Shown in pieces: positions 24,842 through 34,000 of a stretch of 64,000 nt of DNA. The stretch comes from Pseudomonadota bacterium. Lineage in GTDB: Bacteria; Pseudomonadota; Alphaproteobacteria; Rhizobiales; Xanthobacteraceae. The position numbers and the translations under genes are program-made. The first letter of the stretch is position 1. Each line of letters starts with the position of its first letter. The stretch spans positions 62,001-126,000 of the forward strand of contig JAFEFL010000027.1 in assembly GCA_018240595.1 (NCBI GenBank). Direction: 5' to 3'. The notes below the pieces were generated by a model that did no database searches, was not told where the DNA came from, and saw nothing but the letters and a program-made list of their open reading frames with translations.

Positions 24842-25938
24842 GCGACGTCTCACCCGCGACCTTGCCCGTTCGCCCGGCCGCCGCGCCGGCGGGCATGCGG
24901 CTGCGCGCGCTCCTCGCCGGGCCGCTGCTGTTTCCGCTGCTTGTCGCTTTGCTGCTCGTGACCGTGCTGGCGGCGATGGCGGTCGGCGGCGCCGGAATTC
25001 CGCTGGCGCGCATTCCCGCCGCGCTCGGTCTGGCGCATCCGATCGATGCCGCCATCGCCGACCGCGACCGGTTGGTGCTGCTGTCGGTGCGGCTGCCGCG
25101 CATCGCGATGGCCGTCATCATCGGCGCGCTGCTGGCCGCGAGCGGCGCCATCATGCAGGGCCTGTTCCGCAATCCGCTGGCCGATCCGGCGCTGGTCGGC
25201 GTCTCGAGCGGCGGTGCGCTCGCCGCGGCGGCGACCATCGTCATCGGCGACCGGCTGACAGGGCAGGCCCTGCCCTTCGCCATCCTGCCGCTCGCCGCCT
25301 TCGCCGGCTCGCTCGTCACCACCGCCCTGTTGCAGCGGCTGGCGAGCCGCGGCCGTGCCACCTCGATCGCCATCTTCCTGCTCGCCGGCCTCGCCATCGC
25401 CGCGCTGGCCGGCGCCGGCATCGGCCTTTTGGTGTTCGTCGCCGACGACCGGCAGTTGCGCGACATCACCTTCTGGATGCTCGGCTCGCTCGGCGGCGCC
25501 ACCTGGGAGAAGGCGGCGCTGATCGCGCCGTTCCTCGCCGTGCTGTTCGCCGCGATCCCGTTCATCGGCCGCGGCCTCGATTTCCTGGTGCTCGGCGAGA
25601 CCGAAGCGTTCCACATGGGCGTCGCCGTCGAACGTTTGAAGCGCATCGCCATCGTGCTGATCGCGGCGATGACCGGCGCGGCGGTCGCCTTCGCCGGCGT
25701 CGTCGGCTTCGTCGGCATCGTCGTGCCGCATCTGTTGCGGCTCGTCATCGGCCCCGGCCATCGCCGGCTGCTGCCGGCCTCGACCTTGTTCGGCGCCGCG
25801 CTGCTGCTCGCGGCCGACACCGCGGCGCGCAGCATCGCCGCGCCGGCGGAGGTGCCGATCGGCGTGCTCACCGCGCTGTTCGGCGCGCCGTTCTTCCTCA
25901 TGCTGCTGCTGCGCCAGCGCGGATTGGCCGGGCTATGA
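24829..25938 (+). CDS. hmuU: Heme ABC transporter permease
   Basis: A 369-residue FecCD-family permease with around ten transmembrane helices. Family landmarks are VRLPRIAMAVIIGALLAASGAIMQGLFRNPLADPALVGVSSG, WMLGSLGGATWEKA and GFVGIVVPHLLRLVIGPGHR. It forms the inner-membrane channel for heme with HmuV. Two overlapping starts exist: ATG at 24829 and ATG at 24838, the second overlapping the hmuT stop as ATGA. The stop overlaps the hmuV start. Confidence 0.95.
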   Translation: MSGMSDVSPATLPVRPAAAPAGMRLRALLAGPLLFPLLVALLLVTVLAAMAVGGAGIPLARIPAALGLAHPIDAAIADRDRLVLLSVRLPRIAMAVIIGALLAASGAIMQGLFRNPLADPALVGVSSGGALAAAATIVIGDRLTGQALPFAILPLAAFAGSLVTTALLQRLASRGRATSIAIFLLAGLAIAALAGAGIGLLVFVADDRQLRDITFWMLGSLGGATWEKAALIAPFLAVLFAAIPFIGRGLDFLVLGETEAFHMGVAVERLKRIAIVLIAAMTGAAVAFAGVVGFVGIVVPHLLRLVIGPGHRRLLPASTLFGAALLLAADTAARSIAAPAEVPIGVLTALFGAPFFLMLLLRQRGLAGL

Positions 25939-26732
25939 ACGCACTTGACGTCGAGGCGCTGTCGGTGCGCGTCAGCCAGAAGCGGCTGCTCGACGAGGTG
26001 TCGTTCAACGTCGCGCCAGGCGAGACCATCGCCATCATCGGTCCGAACGGCGCCGGCAAATCGACGCTGCTGCGCGCGCTGTCCGGCGAGATCGCGCCGA
26101 GCGGCGGCGCCGTTCGGCTCCAGGGCCGTCCGCCGCAAGCCTGGCATCCACGCGACCTGGCGCTGCGCCGCGCCGTGCTGTCGCAGCATGTCAGCGTCAC
26201 GTTTCCGTTCACGGTCGCCGAGGTGGTGCGCATGGGCGCCGGCGAGCGGCGCGGCGCGGCAATCGATGCACGCGTCGACGCGGCGCTGGCCGCGGTCGAT
26301 CTCGACGGCTTTCAGGACCGCATCATCAACACCTTGTCGGGCGGCGAGCAGCAGCGCGTGCATTTCGCCCGCGTCAATCTGCAGCTCGCCTGCGGCGAGG
26401 AAGCGAACGGCCCCGGCATCCTGCTGCTCGACGAGCCGACGGCGAGCCTCGACCTGCGGCACCAGCTCGATCTGGTATCCGTGGCCAAACAATGCGCGGC
26501 GCGCGGCACCACGACCATCGCCATCGTCCACGATCTCAACCTTGCCGCGTTGATCGCCGAGCGCGTCATCGTACTCGCCCAGGGCCGCGTCGCGGCCGAC
26601 GGCACGCCGATGGAAACCATCAACGACGAGACGCTGTCGCGCGTGTTCGGCGTCGCCTCGGCGGTCGGGCGCGTGCCGGAACAGGCGACGCCGTTCGTGC
26701 TGCCGCACCGGGCGGAAAGGCATGGCCGCTGA
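25935..26732 (+). CDS. hmuV: Heme ABC transporter ATP-binding protein
   Basis: A 265-residue ATPase. Walker A GPNGAGKSTLLRAL, signature LSGGEQQRVHFAR, Walker B ILLLDEPTASLD and switch IVHDLNLAA are intact. HmuV-type features include SQHVSVTFPFTVAEVV and the short insert CGEEANGP before Walker B. It energises heme import through HmuU. The ATG at 25935 overlaps the hmuU stop by 4 bp; upstream frame continues inside hmuU and is not coding. Confidence 0.96.
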   Translation: MNALDVEALSVRVSQKRLLDEVSFNVAPGETIAIIGPNGAGKSTLLRALSGEIAPSGGAVRLQGRPPQAWHPRDLALRRAVLSQHVSVTFPFTVAEVVRMGAGERRGAAIDARVDAALAAVDLDGFQDRIINTLSGGEQQRVHFARVNLQLACGEEANGPGILLLDEPTASLDLRHQLDLVSVAKQCAARGTTTIAIVHDLNLAALIAERVIVLAQGRVAADGTPMETINDETLSRVFGVASAVGRVPEQATPFVLPHRAERHGR

Positions 26733-26826
26733 GCGCCGGCCGATAGAAGTTGCGCCGGCGCGCGATGTGCCGTTGAATGCCGCCGAACGCCGCGCCTCTC
26801 TCAACGTCAACAAAACGGCCGGCCGC

Positions 26827-27561
26827 ATGGAAACGCTCATGACCGACCGCCCGCCCGCGCCCGACGCCAGCCTGCTCGACGACCTCGTCGCCGCCAATCG
26901 CGTGCTCTATGCCAAGGGTATCGTCGACGGCCTCGGCCATATCAGCGTGCGGCACGACAAGGACCCGTCGATGTATCTGCTGGCCGCCGAGCGCGCGCCG
27001 GCGCTGGTCACGCGGGACGACATCGCCGTCTACGACCTCGACAGCAATCCGCTGACGCTGAAGGAGCGGCGCGGCTACATCGAGCGCTACATTCACGGCG
27101 AGATCTACAAGGCGCGGCCCGACGTGATGTCGGTGATCCACTGTCACACGCCATCACTGGTGACGTTCTGCGTCTGCCAGGTGCCGCTCAAGCCGCTCTA
27201 TCACATGAGCGGGTTTCTCGGCGCGGGCGTCGGCCGCTTCGAGGCGCGCGAAACCTTCGGCATGACCGACATGCTGATTTCCTCGCCCGCCATGGGCCGC
27301 GAACTCGCCAAATCGCTGGGCAAGCGCGCCGTCGTTCTGATGCGCGGCCACGGCGCCACAATGGCCGGCGCTTCGATCAAGCATGCGGTGTTCCGCGCCA
27401 TCTACGCGGCGCTGAACGCGACCATGCAGATGGACGCGATGCGCCTCGGCGACGTCACCTATCTTTCGGACGAGGAAGCCACCAAGGCCACGGCGACCAA
27501 CGACAAGGTCGTCGATCGCTCATGGGCGTTGTGGAAGGCCGAAGCGGCGGGAGAGATCTGA
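26827..27561 (+). CDS. Class II aldolase/adducin family protein
   Basis: About 244 residues with the zinc-dependent class II aldolase fold: GHISVRHD, PALVTRDDIAVYDLDSN, the zinc ligands HCHTP in VMSVIHCHTPSLVTF, and MRGHGATMAG with a further His. Relatives include fuculose-phosphate aldolase and sugar-acid or aromatic-acid decarboxylases; the substrate is not clear. The ATG at 26827 is preferred over a longer frame that overlaps hmuV, and an ATG at 26839 is also plausible. It follows hmuV by about 95 bp but belongs functionally with the catabolic block after it; it converges on the aldolase gene at 27566. Confidence 0.87.
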   Translation: METLMTDRPPAPDASLLDDLVAANRVLYAKGIVDGLGHISVRHDKDPSMYLLAAERAPALVTRDDIAVYDLDSNPLTLKERRGYIERYIHGEIYKARPDVMSVIHCHTPSLVTFCVCQVPLKPLYHMSGFLGAGVGRFEARETFGMTDMLISSPAMGRELAKSLGKRAVVLMRGHGATMAGASIKHAVFRAIYAALNATMQMDAMRLGDVTYLSDEEATKATATNDKVVDRSWALWKAEAAGEI

Positions 27562-27565
27562 CGCG

Positions 27566-28258
27566 TCAGACGTCTTCCGGATTGTCGACATAGACGAGGC
27601 CGGCTTTCTTGAGCGGCTCGCGCATGTTGTACATGTCGAGGCCGAGCACGCCTGAGGCCAGCTTCTGCCGCTTGGCGTCCTCGTCGTCGAAACGCTTCTG
27701 CGCCTTGGCCGCGGTCTCGACCACATACTTCTTCGGCACGACGACGACGCCGTCGTCATCCGCGACCACCGCGTCGCCCGGCTCGACATAGACGCCGGCG
27801 CAGACCACGGGGATGTTCACCGAACCGAGCGTCGCCTTGACTGTGCCCTTGGACGAGATGGCGCGCGACCAGATCGGGAAGCCCATGTCCTTGAGCGCCT
27901 GGACGTCGCGGCAGCCGGCATCGAGGATGACGCCCTTGACGCCGCGCGCCTTCAGCGACGTGGCGATGAGATCGCCGATCATGCCGTCGGTGTTGTCGGT
28001 GGTGCAGCCGAGCACGACCACGTCGCCCGGCTGGCACTGCTCGATGGCGACGTGCAGCATCCAGTTGTCGCCCGGCTGCGCCAGGATGGTGACGGCCGGA
28101 CCGGCGATCGTCGCGCCGGACCAGACCGGGCGGATATAGGGCTTCATCAACTGGTAGCGCCCGAGCGCTTCGTGCACGGTCGAGGCGCCGAGCTTCTCGA
28201 ACGTGGCGATCGACGCGGCATCGGCGCGTTTGATGTTGCGGACGACAACGTTTTTCAT
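27566..28258 (-). CDS. RraA-fold 4-carboxy-4-hydroxy-2-oxoadipate aldolase/oxaloacetate decarboxylase-like protein
   Basis: A 230-residue RraA-like protein that closely follows the LigK/CHA aldolase pattern: MKNVVVRNIKRAD, ASTVHEALGR, PGDNWMLHVAIEQCQPGDVVVL, GMIGDLIATSLKARGVKGVILDAGCRD and GDAVVADDDGVVVVP. The GD...R..D residues bind the divalent metal and substrate. CHA aldolases carry out the last carbon-carbon cleavage of protocatechuate 4,5-cleavage and gallate pathways, giving pyruvate and oxaloacetate. The rest of that pathway is not in the window. The start at 28258 is used because upstream in-frame residues do not fit the family. Confidence 0.87.
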   Translation of the reverse strand: MKNVVVRNIKRADAASIATFEKLGASTVHEALGRYQLMKPYIRPVWSGATIAGPAVTILAQPGDNWMLHVAIEQCQPGDVVVLGCTTDNTDGMIGDLIATSLKARGVKGVILDAGCRDVQALKDMGFPIWSRAISSKGTVKATLGSVNIPVVCAGVYVEPGDAVVADDDGVVVVPKKYVVETAAKAQKRFDDEDAKRQKLASGVLGLDMYNMREPLKKAGLVYVDNPEDV

Positions 28259-28372
28259 GGGCAGACTTCCATCTCTGTTCTTCCGGTCCGGGGACCGGCC
28301 GCCCCCCAATCCCAAGTCCGTGCCGGCGGCGTTCCAGATACAGATGTCTGCGCGAATTGCCAATGAGCAGAG

Positions 28373-29281
28373 TCAGCGGCGTCCGGCCCGCGCCCGTGGC
28401 ACGTTGCGCCGCATCAGGTCGAGCAGGTGCTCCGCCGCCGGGGTCAGCGGCAGGCCGGCGCGGCGGATGGTGACGATCGACGGCGCCCGCAATGTCTCGC
28501 GGATCGGGATACGGGCGAGCTGATCGCCCACCCAGGGCGATTGAATCCACTGGATCGGCACCATCGCCAGCAGATCCGAAGCGGCGAGCGATGACATCAA
28601 GGTCAGCGCCGACTGGCTGCGCAGAGCAATCTTTGGCGCCGGCAGGTCGAAACGGCTGAACAATTCGCTGAACTCCTCCTCCGCCTTGAAGGTGACCGAG
28701 GTGGTCGCCCATTCGGCGTCCATCAACTGGCGCAGCGAACGCGCGTGGCTCAAGGAGTGGCCCTTGCGCGCCAGCACGATGCGCACGTTCTCAAACAGCA
28801 ACTCCTGCACCAGATCGGACGGCGGTGCCTGCACCGGCTCGGGTCCGATGTAGAAGTCCATGCTGCCATCCTTCAGCGCATTCTCCAGCGTCGGATACCA
28901 GCCCTCGATCAGATGCAACTGCACATTGGGATAACGCGTGCGGAATGCCGACAGGGCCTTGGGCAGCAGCGCCGTCAGGGCCACCATCGACAGGCCGGCA
29001 ACGACCTCGCCGCGCGTGCCGCCGTGGAGCTGTTCGACCTCCTCACGGGCGCGGCGCACCTCGCTGAGCACCGCATTGGCGCGGCGCACGAAGGCGGCCC
29101 CCATCGCGGTCAGGATCATGCCGCGGGCGCGGCGCTCGAACAAAGGCGCGCCGAGCTCGCGCTCGAGGTCGCGGACGCTGCGCGTCAGAGCCGGCTGCGC
29201 CACGGCAAGATGCCGTGCCGCGGCGCGCAAGCTGCCGCGCTCGGCGACGGCGACAATGTCGCGGAGTTGGTTGAGCTTCAC
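28373..29281 (-). CDS. LysR family transcriptional regulator
   Basis: A 302-residue LysR-type regulator. The winged helix-turn-helix (residues 1-60) reads MKLNQLRDIVAVAERGSLRAAARHLAVAQPALTRSVRDLE; the effector domain starts near GEVVAGLSMVALTALLPKAL. It lies between the CHA-aldolase-like gene, on the same strand after a 114-bp gap, and the divergent FAD hydroxylase gene. It probably controls one or both in response to an aromatic intermediate. The 29282-29479 gap holds TAT-N9-ATA (29303-29317) and GGATCAC/GTGATCC arms (29282-29288, 29332-29338) as candidate binding sequences. Confidence 0.93.
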   Translation of the reverse strand: MKLNQLRDIVAVAERGSLRAAARHLAVAQPALTRSVRDLERELGAPLFERRARGMILTAMGAAFVRRANAVLSEVRRAREEVEQLHGGTRGEVVAGLSMVALTALLPKALSAFRTRYPNVQLHLIEGWYPTLENALKDGSMDFYIGPEPVQAPPSDLVQELLFENVRIVLARKGHSLSHARSLRQLMDAEWATTSVTFKAEEEFSELFSRFDLPAPKIALRSQSALTLMSSLAASDLLAMVPIQWIQSPWVGDQLARIPIRETLRAPSIVTIRRAGLPLTPAAEHLLDLMRRNVPRARAGRR

Positions 29282-29479
29282 GGATCACCGATAACAAACA
29301 GGTATCACTCGCGTATATCGAACATCTATCCGTGATCCCTGTCCAGCGGTATCGCTTGTGCCAACGAGACAACATACCTGCGGGACGAAACGCGAGGACC
29401 CAGAGCGGCGGCCTGTCCGCCGCACGGTCCGGACCCATCGGGGCCAGTCATGGCCTCCCCGCGCGCGCGGAGGCGTTTG

Positions 29480-31141
29480 ATGGCGGCCAATTTCGACACC
29501 GACGTGCTGATCATCGGCGCCGGCCCGGCCGGGCTCTCGCTCGGCACCGAACTCACCATGCGCGGCGTTTCGGTCATCGTCGTCGAGCAGAACGAGCGCG
29601 TCGGCGTGCAGCCGCGCGCCAAGACCACCAATGTCCGCACCATGGAGCACATGCGGCGCTGGGGCCTGGCGGCCAAAGTACGCAGCCTGTCGCCGATCCC
29701 GGCAGAAGTGCCGCGCCGGGTGCGCTTTGCCACGTCGCTGTACGGCGGCGACATCTGGCTGTTCGAGAACTCGTTCTGCGCGGCGCGGCAGCGCGACGAC
29801 CGCTACTCGGAAAACGCCGAATGGATTCCGCAATACACCATCGAGAAAGTGCTGCTCGATCACGTCGTCAGCCATCCCAAGGCGACGGTGAAGCTCAAGC
29901 ACCGCTTCATCGACTTCGTTCAGGACGAGGCCGGCGTCACGGCGAACATCGCCGATCTCGCCGGCGGCAAGACCATTGCCATACGCGCCCGCTATTTGGT
30001 CGGCGCCGACGGCGGCCGCTCGCCGGTGCGCACGCAGCTCGGCATCGCCATGCAGGGCCAGTCCGGCATCGCCTCTTTTGTCACGCTGATCCTCAAGGTG
30101 CCGGGGCTGAACGCCGACCCGCGGCTCGAGCCGGCGCTGATGCATTGGCTGGTCGATCCCGCCGCGCCTTGCATCGTCGGCCCGATGGATCGCGACGACA
30201 CCTGGTTCTTCAATCCGAGCCCGAAGCCCAGCGGTCCCGGCGACGATGCGCAGGTGCACGCCGAAATCCGCCACGTGCTCGGCGGCCGCTACGACTACAC
30301 CGTGCTGGCCAAGGATCTGTGGACCGCGCACAAGCTGCTGGCCGACCGCTATGGCGAAGGCCGCGTCTATCTCGCCGGCGACGCCTGCCATCTGCATTCG
30401 CCGTTCGGCGGGCACGGCATGAATTTCGGCATCGGCGACGCCGTCGATCTCGGCTGGAAGCTGGCCGCGACGCTGCAAGGCTGGGGCGGTCCGGGCCTGC
30501 TCGATACCTACGAGATCGAGCGCAAGCCGGTGCACCAGCGCGTGCTCGATTCCGCGACCGAGAACCTCGCTTCGCTGAGCGGCCAATTCTCCGCACCGGA
30601 ACTGCTCGAGAATTCCGAACGCGGCGAAGCGGCCCGGCAGCAGGCCGGCCGCGCCGTGGAGAAATCCAAGACACCGGAATTCCGTTCACTCGGGCTTGTG
30701 CTCGGCTACAGCTATGCCGGCTCGCCAATCGTGGCGCGCGAGAAGGCCGCGCCGCCGCAACCCAATGTCGTCGAACTGCGCCCGAGCGGCTACCCCGGCG
30801 AACGCGCGCCGCATGCCTGGCTCGGCGAAGACCAGTCCGTCTTCGACCTGTTCGGCCACGGCTTCACGCTGCTGGCGACCGGCGATGCCGAGCCGCCCGA
30901 GCTGGACGCGGTGCGCGCTGTAGCCAAGCGTGAGGGCGTGCCGCTCGACGTCGCGACGCCCGGCGAGCCGCGGCTGCGCGCGCTCTACGGCGCGCGCTTT
31001 GCGCTCATCCGTCCCGACCAGCATATTGCCTGGCGCGGGGATTCACTCGATGATTTCACCGCGGTGCTGACGATGGCGCGCGGTGTCGCGATCAACGACC
31101 AACAAAAGGCGTCTCCACCGGAACGCCGCCAAAACGCATAA
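29480..31141 (+). CDS. FAD-dependent aromatic hydroxylase (PheA/TfdB-like)
   Basis: A 553-residue flavoprotein monooxygenase. FAD dinucleotide fold DVLIIGAGPAGLSLGTEL at the N-terminus, central ARYLVGADGGRSPVR (DG motif), and RVYLAGDACHLHSPFGGHGMNFGIGDAVDLGWKLA (GD motif); the C-terminal thioredoxin-like domain begins near PGERAPHAWL. These enzymes hydroxylate phenolic rings using NAD(P)H and oxygen. The ATG at 29480 is chosen because GGAGG lies upstream; a longer frame from 29450 is open. First gene of a likely operon with the TRAP transporter, 12 bp ahead of it. Confidence 0.92.
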   Translation: MAANFDTDVLIIGAGPAGLSLGTELTMRGVSVIVVEQNERVGVQPRAKTTNVRTMEHMRRWGLAAKVRSLSPIPAEVPRRVRFATSLYGGDIWLFENSFCAARQRDDRYSENAEWIPQYTIEKVLLDHVVSHPKATVKLKHRFIDFVQDEAGVTANIADLAGGKTIAIRARYLVGADGGRSPVRTQLGIAMQGQSGIASFVTLILKVPGLNADPRLEPALMHWLVDPAAPCIVGPMDRDDTWFFNPSPKPSGPGDDAQVHAEIRHVLGGRYDYTVLAKDLWTAHKLLADRYGEGRVYLAGDACHLHSPFGGHGMNFGIGDAVDLGWKLAATLQGWGGPGLLDTYEIERKPVHQRVLDSATENLASLSGQFSAPELLENSERGEAARQQAGRAVEKSKTPEFRSLGLVLGYSYAGSPIVAREKAAPPQPNVVELRPSGYPGERAPHAWLGEDQSVFDLFGHGFTLLATGDAEPPELDAVRAVAKREGVPLDVATPGEPRLRALYGARFALIRPDQHIAWRGDSLDDFTAVLTMARGVAINDQQKASPPERRQNA

Positions 31142-31153
31142 GGGGAGGACACC

Positions 31154-32182
31154 ATGATCTCACGCCGCACACTTCTGGGCACGGCCGCCGCCGGAGCCGC
31201 CGTCATCGCCATGCCCGCCGTGCTGCGCGCCGCGCCGGTCAAGCTCAAGCTGTCGCACTATCTGCCGCCGCAGCATCAGATCAACACCGAGCTCAAGCGC
31301 TGGGCCGACGACCTGAAGCAGAAGAGCAACGGCGAGCTCGACATCGAGGTGTTTCCCGCCGGCCAGATGGGCCCGCCGCCGCGGCAATTCGATCTCGCCC
31401 GCACCGGCGTCGCCGACATCTCGTTCTTTTTCACCGCGCTCGTGCCGGGCCGCTTCCCGCTCACCGAAATCCTCGGCGCGCCGTTCCTGTTCACCAAGGG
31501 TGGCAAGTCGATCACCTCGGCGCAGGCCTCCGCGATCGGTACCAACCTGCGCCAGGATCTCGCCGCCGAATATGCCGGCACCGAGATGCTCTACGCGGTC
31601 GTGACCCCGTCGATGGGCTTCTTCATGCGCGACAAGCTCGTCAAGACGCCGGACGACGTGAAGGGCCTGAAGATTCGTCCGACCTCGACCACGATGGCCT
31701 CGCATCTGCGCGCCTGGGGCGCGGCGCCGACCACCATCGCGCCGGCCGAAGTATCGGACGCCATCGCCAAGGGCGTCGTCGATGGCGCCATCTTCAACTT
31801 CGAAGGCGGCAAGGCCTTCCAGTTGCAGGAGGCGGCGAAGAAAGTGTCGGTTATGGGTGATTCCGCGGGCTTCTTCTCGCTGGTCGCCAATGCCGACATG
31901 ATGAAGAAGCTGCCGAAGGAATTGAGCAAGCTGATCGCCGACACCACCGGGCCCGAAGGCGGCCGCCGCGTCGGCGGTCTCTACGATGCGGCGGAGGCCG
32001 AGGGCCGCAAGGTCTTCGAAATGGCCGGCGTCGAGATCATCACCATCGAAGGCGCGGCGACCGAGCCTTTCAAGAAACTCGCCGACGTGCCGACCGAGGA
32101 GCAGATCAAGGCGCTCGAAGCCAAGGGACTCAAGGCCGGCGCGCTGCTGGACAAGGCCCGCGGCATGGTCGCGCAGGTCTGA
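31154..32182 (+). CDS. dctP: TRAP transporter periplasmic binding subunit (DctP type)
   Basis: A 342-residue solute-binding protein with a twin-arginine-like signal MISRRTLLGTAAAGAAVIAM and cleavage near LRAAP. Typical DctP features: LSHYLPPQHQINTELKRWADDL, GELDIEVFPAGQMG, KGLKIRPTSTTMASHLRAWGA with the carboxylate-binding arginine in the IRP context. It captures a carboxylate, probably an aromatic or dicarboxylic acid processed by the neighbouring enzymes. GGGGAGG lies ahead of the start. Confidence 0.94.
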   Translation: MISRRTLLGTAAAGAAVIAMPAVLRAAPVKLKLSHYLPPQHQINTELKRWADDLKQKSNGELDIEVFPAGQMGPPPRQFDLARTGVADISFFFTALVPGRFPLTEILGAPFLFTKGGKSITSAQASAIGTNLRQDLAAEYAGTEMLYAVVTPSMGFFMRDKLVKTPDDVKGLKIRPTSTTMASHLRAWGAAPTTIAPAEVSDAIAKGVVDGAIFNFEGGKAFQLQEAAKKVSVMGDSAGFFSLVANADMMKKLPKELSKLIADTTGPEGGRRVGGLYDAAEAEGRKVFEMAGVEIITIEGAATEPFKKLADVPTEEQIKALEAKGLKAGALLDKARGMVAQV

Positions 32183-32186
32183 CGTG

Positions 32187-32675
32187 ATGCTCGAGCGCGC
32201 GCTGGAACGGCTGGCACGAGCCTGCACCATGCTGGGCGCGGTGGCGCTCGCCGTCATGATGCTCACGACCGACTACGACATCGTCGCGCGGGCGCTGTTC
32301 CGCGCGCCGTTGTCCGGCGCGGTCGATATCGTGGAGATGATGGTGCTGTGCAGCGCCTTTCTCGGCCTGCCGGAAATCTGTCTGCGCGACGAGCAGATCC
32401 GCGTCGATATCATCGACACGCTGGTGCCGCCGCGCGTCACCGACGCACTGAAGGCGCTTGGGCTCGGCGCGACCATCGGTTTCATGGGCCTGCTCGCAGT
32501 CAACATCACGCGGCCGCTGCATGACGCCTGGCAATTCGGCGACATCAAGCCCGATACCGGCTTCCCGCTTTACCCGTTGTTCGCGCTGGTGCTGTTCTGC
32601 CTGATCGCGGCAACGGCGACGACGGCCGTGGTGCTGATGCGCACCTTCCGCTCCGGCGCGGCGGCCCGCGCATGA
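32187..32675 (+). CDS. dctQ: TRAP transporter small permease (DctQ type)
   Basis: A 162-residue membrane protein with four hydrophobic segments (CTMLGAVALAVMML, IVEMMVLCSAFLGLPEI, LGATIGFMGLLAVNI, LYPLFALVLFCLIAAT). CLRDEQIRVD after the second segment fits the DctQ pattern. It is required with DctM for TRAP import. It begins 4 bp after dctP and overlaps dctM by 4 bp (ATGA). Confidence 0.93.
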   Translation: MLERALERLARACTMLGAVALAVMMLTTDYDIVARALFRAPLSGAVDIVEMMVLCSAFLGLPEICLRDEQIRVDIIDTLVPPRVTDALKALGLGATIGFMGLLAVNITRPLHDAWQFGDIKPDTGFPLYPLFALVLFCLIAATATTAVVLMRTFRSGAAARA

Positions 32676-33979
32676 CCGCCTCGACCATCGGCTTGTTCGG
32701 CATCGCCGGCCTGGTTCTGCTCATCCTGCTGCGCATGCCGGTTGCGGTGGCGCTGGGGCTGACCGGCTATTTCGGTTACGCGGCTATCGACGGCTTCTCC
32801 CGCGCCAATTTGATGCTTGGCGGCGTGCCGATCGAATTCGCCTCGGGCTATACGCTGTCGGTGGTGCCGCTGTTCACGCTGATGGGCGCGGTGGCCGCAA
32901 GCGCCGGCCTGTCGTCCGATCTGTTCCAGGCCGGCCGCGTGCTGTTCCGCGGCGCGCGCGGCTCGCTGGCGGTCGCTTCGATCTTCGCCTCGGCAATGTT
33001 CGGCGCGGTGTGCGGCTCGTCGGTCGCGACCGCGCTGACCATGAGCAAGGTGTCGATCCCGGAAATGCTGCGCGCCAAATATCCGCCGCAGCTCGCCGCC
33101 GGCGCCGTCGCCGCCGGCGGCACGCTCGGCATCCTCATTCCGCCGTCGCTGATCCTGATGATCTACGCCATCATCGCCCAGCAGTCGGTCGCCAAGCTGT
33201 TCATGGCGGCGCTGCTGCCGGGCATCATCCTCACGGTGCTCTACATCATCACGGCGCTGATCTATTACCGCTGGCTCGCCGGCGACCGGCCGGAGCCGCA
33301 GACCTCTGGCCGCGAGGACGACACGCTGCTGCGCTCCTTCGCGCGCATCTGGCACGTCATCGCGCTGTTCGCGGTGACGCTCGGCGGCATCTATCTCGGC
33401 TGGTTCACGCCGACCGAGGCCGCGGCCATCGGCGCGCTCGGCGCCATCGCCCTCGGCCTGGCGCTGCGCCGGCATACGGTGAAGGACACGGCCTCTTGCT
33501 TCTTCGAGACGATCCGGCTGGTATCGAGCCTGATCTTCATCGTCATCGCTTCGGCCGTGTTCTCGTATTTCGTGGTTCAGACCGGCGTATCGAACCAGCT
33601 GATCGGCGCGGTCAAGAGTCTCGGGCTCGGCGCCATCGGCGTCATCACCGCCGTCTGCGTGCTCTATATCGTGATGGGGGCGTTCCTCGAAGGCATCGGC
33701 ATGCTGCTGATCACGGTGCCGATCACGCTGCCGCTGGTTTTGTCCTTCGGCTTCGATCCGATCTGGTTCGGCGTGCTGCTGGTGATCCTGATCGAGGTCG
33801 GCCTCATTCATCCGCCGATGGGCATGAACCTGTTCGCCATCAACGCGGTGAGCAAGGACATCGATATCCTCGACATCTACAAGGGCTCGGCGCCGTTCCT
33901 GATCGCGCCCGTCGTTCTCATCGTGCTGATGGTGGCGTTTCCGCAGATCGTGCTGTGGCTGCCGGCGCGGCTCAACTAG
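32672..33979 (+). CDS. dctM: TRAP transporter large permease (DctM type)
   Basis: A 435-residue large permease with about 12 transmembrane helices. Family markers are LLRMPVAVALGLTGYFGY, VPLFTLMGAVAASAGLSSDLF, GSSVATALTMSKVSIPEM and LIEVGLIHPPMGMNLFAIN. It is the ion-coupled channel of the system and functions with the adjacent DctP and DctQ. The stop codon lies inside a perfect hairpin (33961-33989). Confidence 0.95.
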   Translation: MTASTIGLFGIAGLVLLILLRMPVAVALGLTGYFGYAAIDGFSRANLMLGGVPIEFASGYTLSVVPLFTLMGAVAASAGLSSDLFQAGRVLFRGARGSLAVASIFASAMFGAVCGSSVATALTMSKVSIPEMLRAKYPPQLAAGAVAAGGTLGILIPPSLILMIYAIIAQQSVAKLFMAALLPGIILTVLYIITALIYYRWLAGDRPEPQTSGREDDTLLRSFARIWHVIALFAVTLGGIYLGWFTPTEAAAIGALGAIALGLALRRHTVKDTASCFFETIRLVSSLIFIVIASAVFSYFVVQTGVSNQLIGAVKSLGLGAIGVITAVCVLYIVMGAFLEGIGMLLITVPITLPLVLSFGFDPIWFGVLLVILIEVGLIHPPMGMNLFAINAVSKDIDILDIYKGSAPFLIAPVVLIVLMVAFPQIVLWLPARLN

Positions 33980-33989
33980 CCGCGCCGGC
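33961..33989. terminator. Perfect hairpin at the end of dctM
   Basis: GCCGGCGCGGCT (33961-33972) and AGCCGCGCCGGC (33978-33989) pair over 12 bp with a CAACT loop; the dctM stop TAG overlaps it. It lies between two convergent genes, so it may end transcripts from both sides. There is no T-run on either strand. Confidence 0.5.
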
Positions 33990-34000
33990 TCAACCTCAGA

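Noticed and set aside
24786..26897. 703-codon minus-strand frame opposite hmuU and hmuV
   Set aside because: Antisense shadow; hmuU and hmuV have complete transporter motifs and overlapping stop/start codons.
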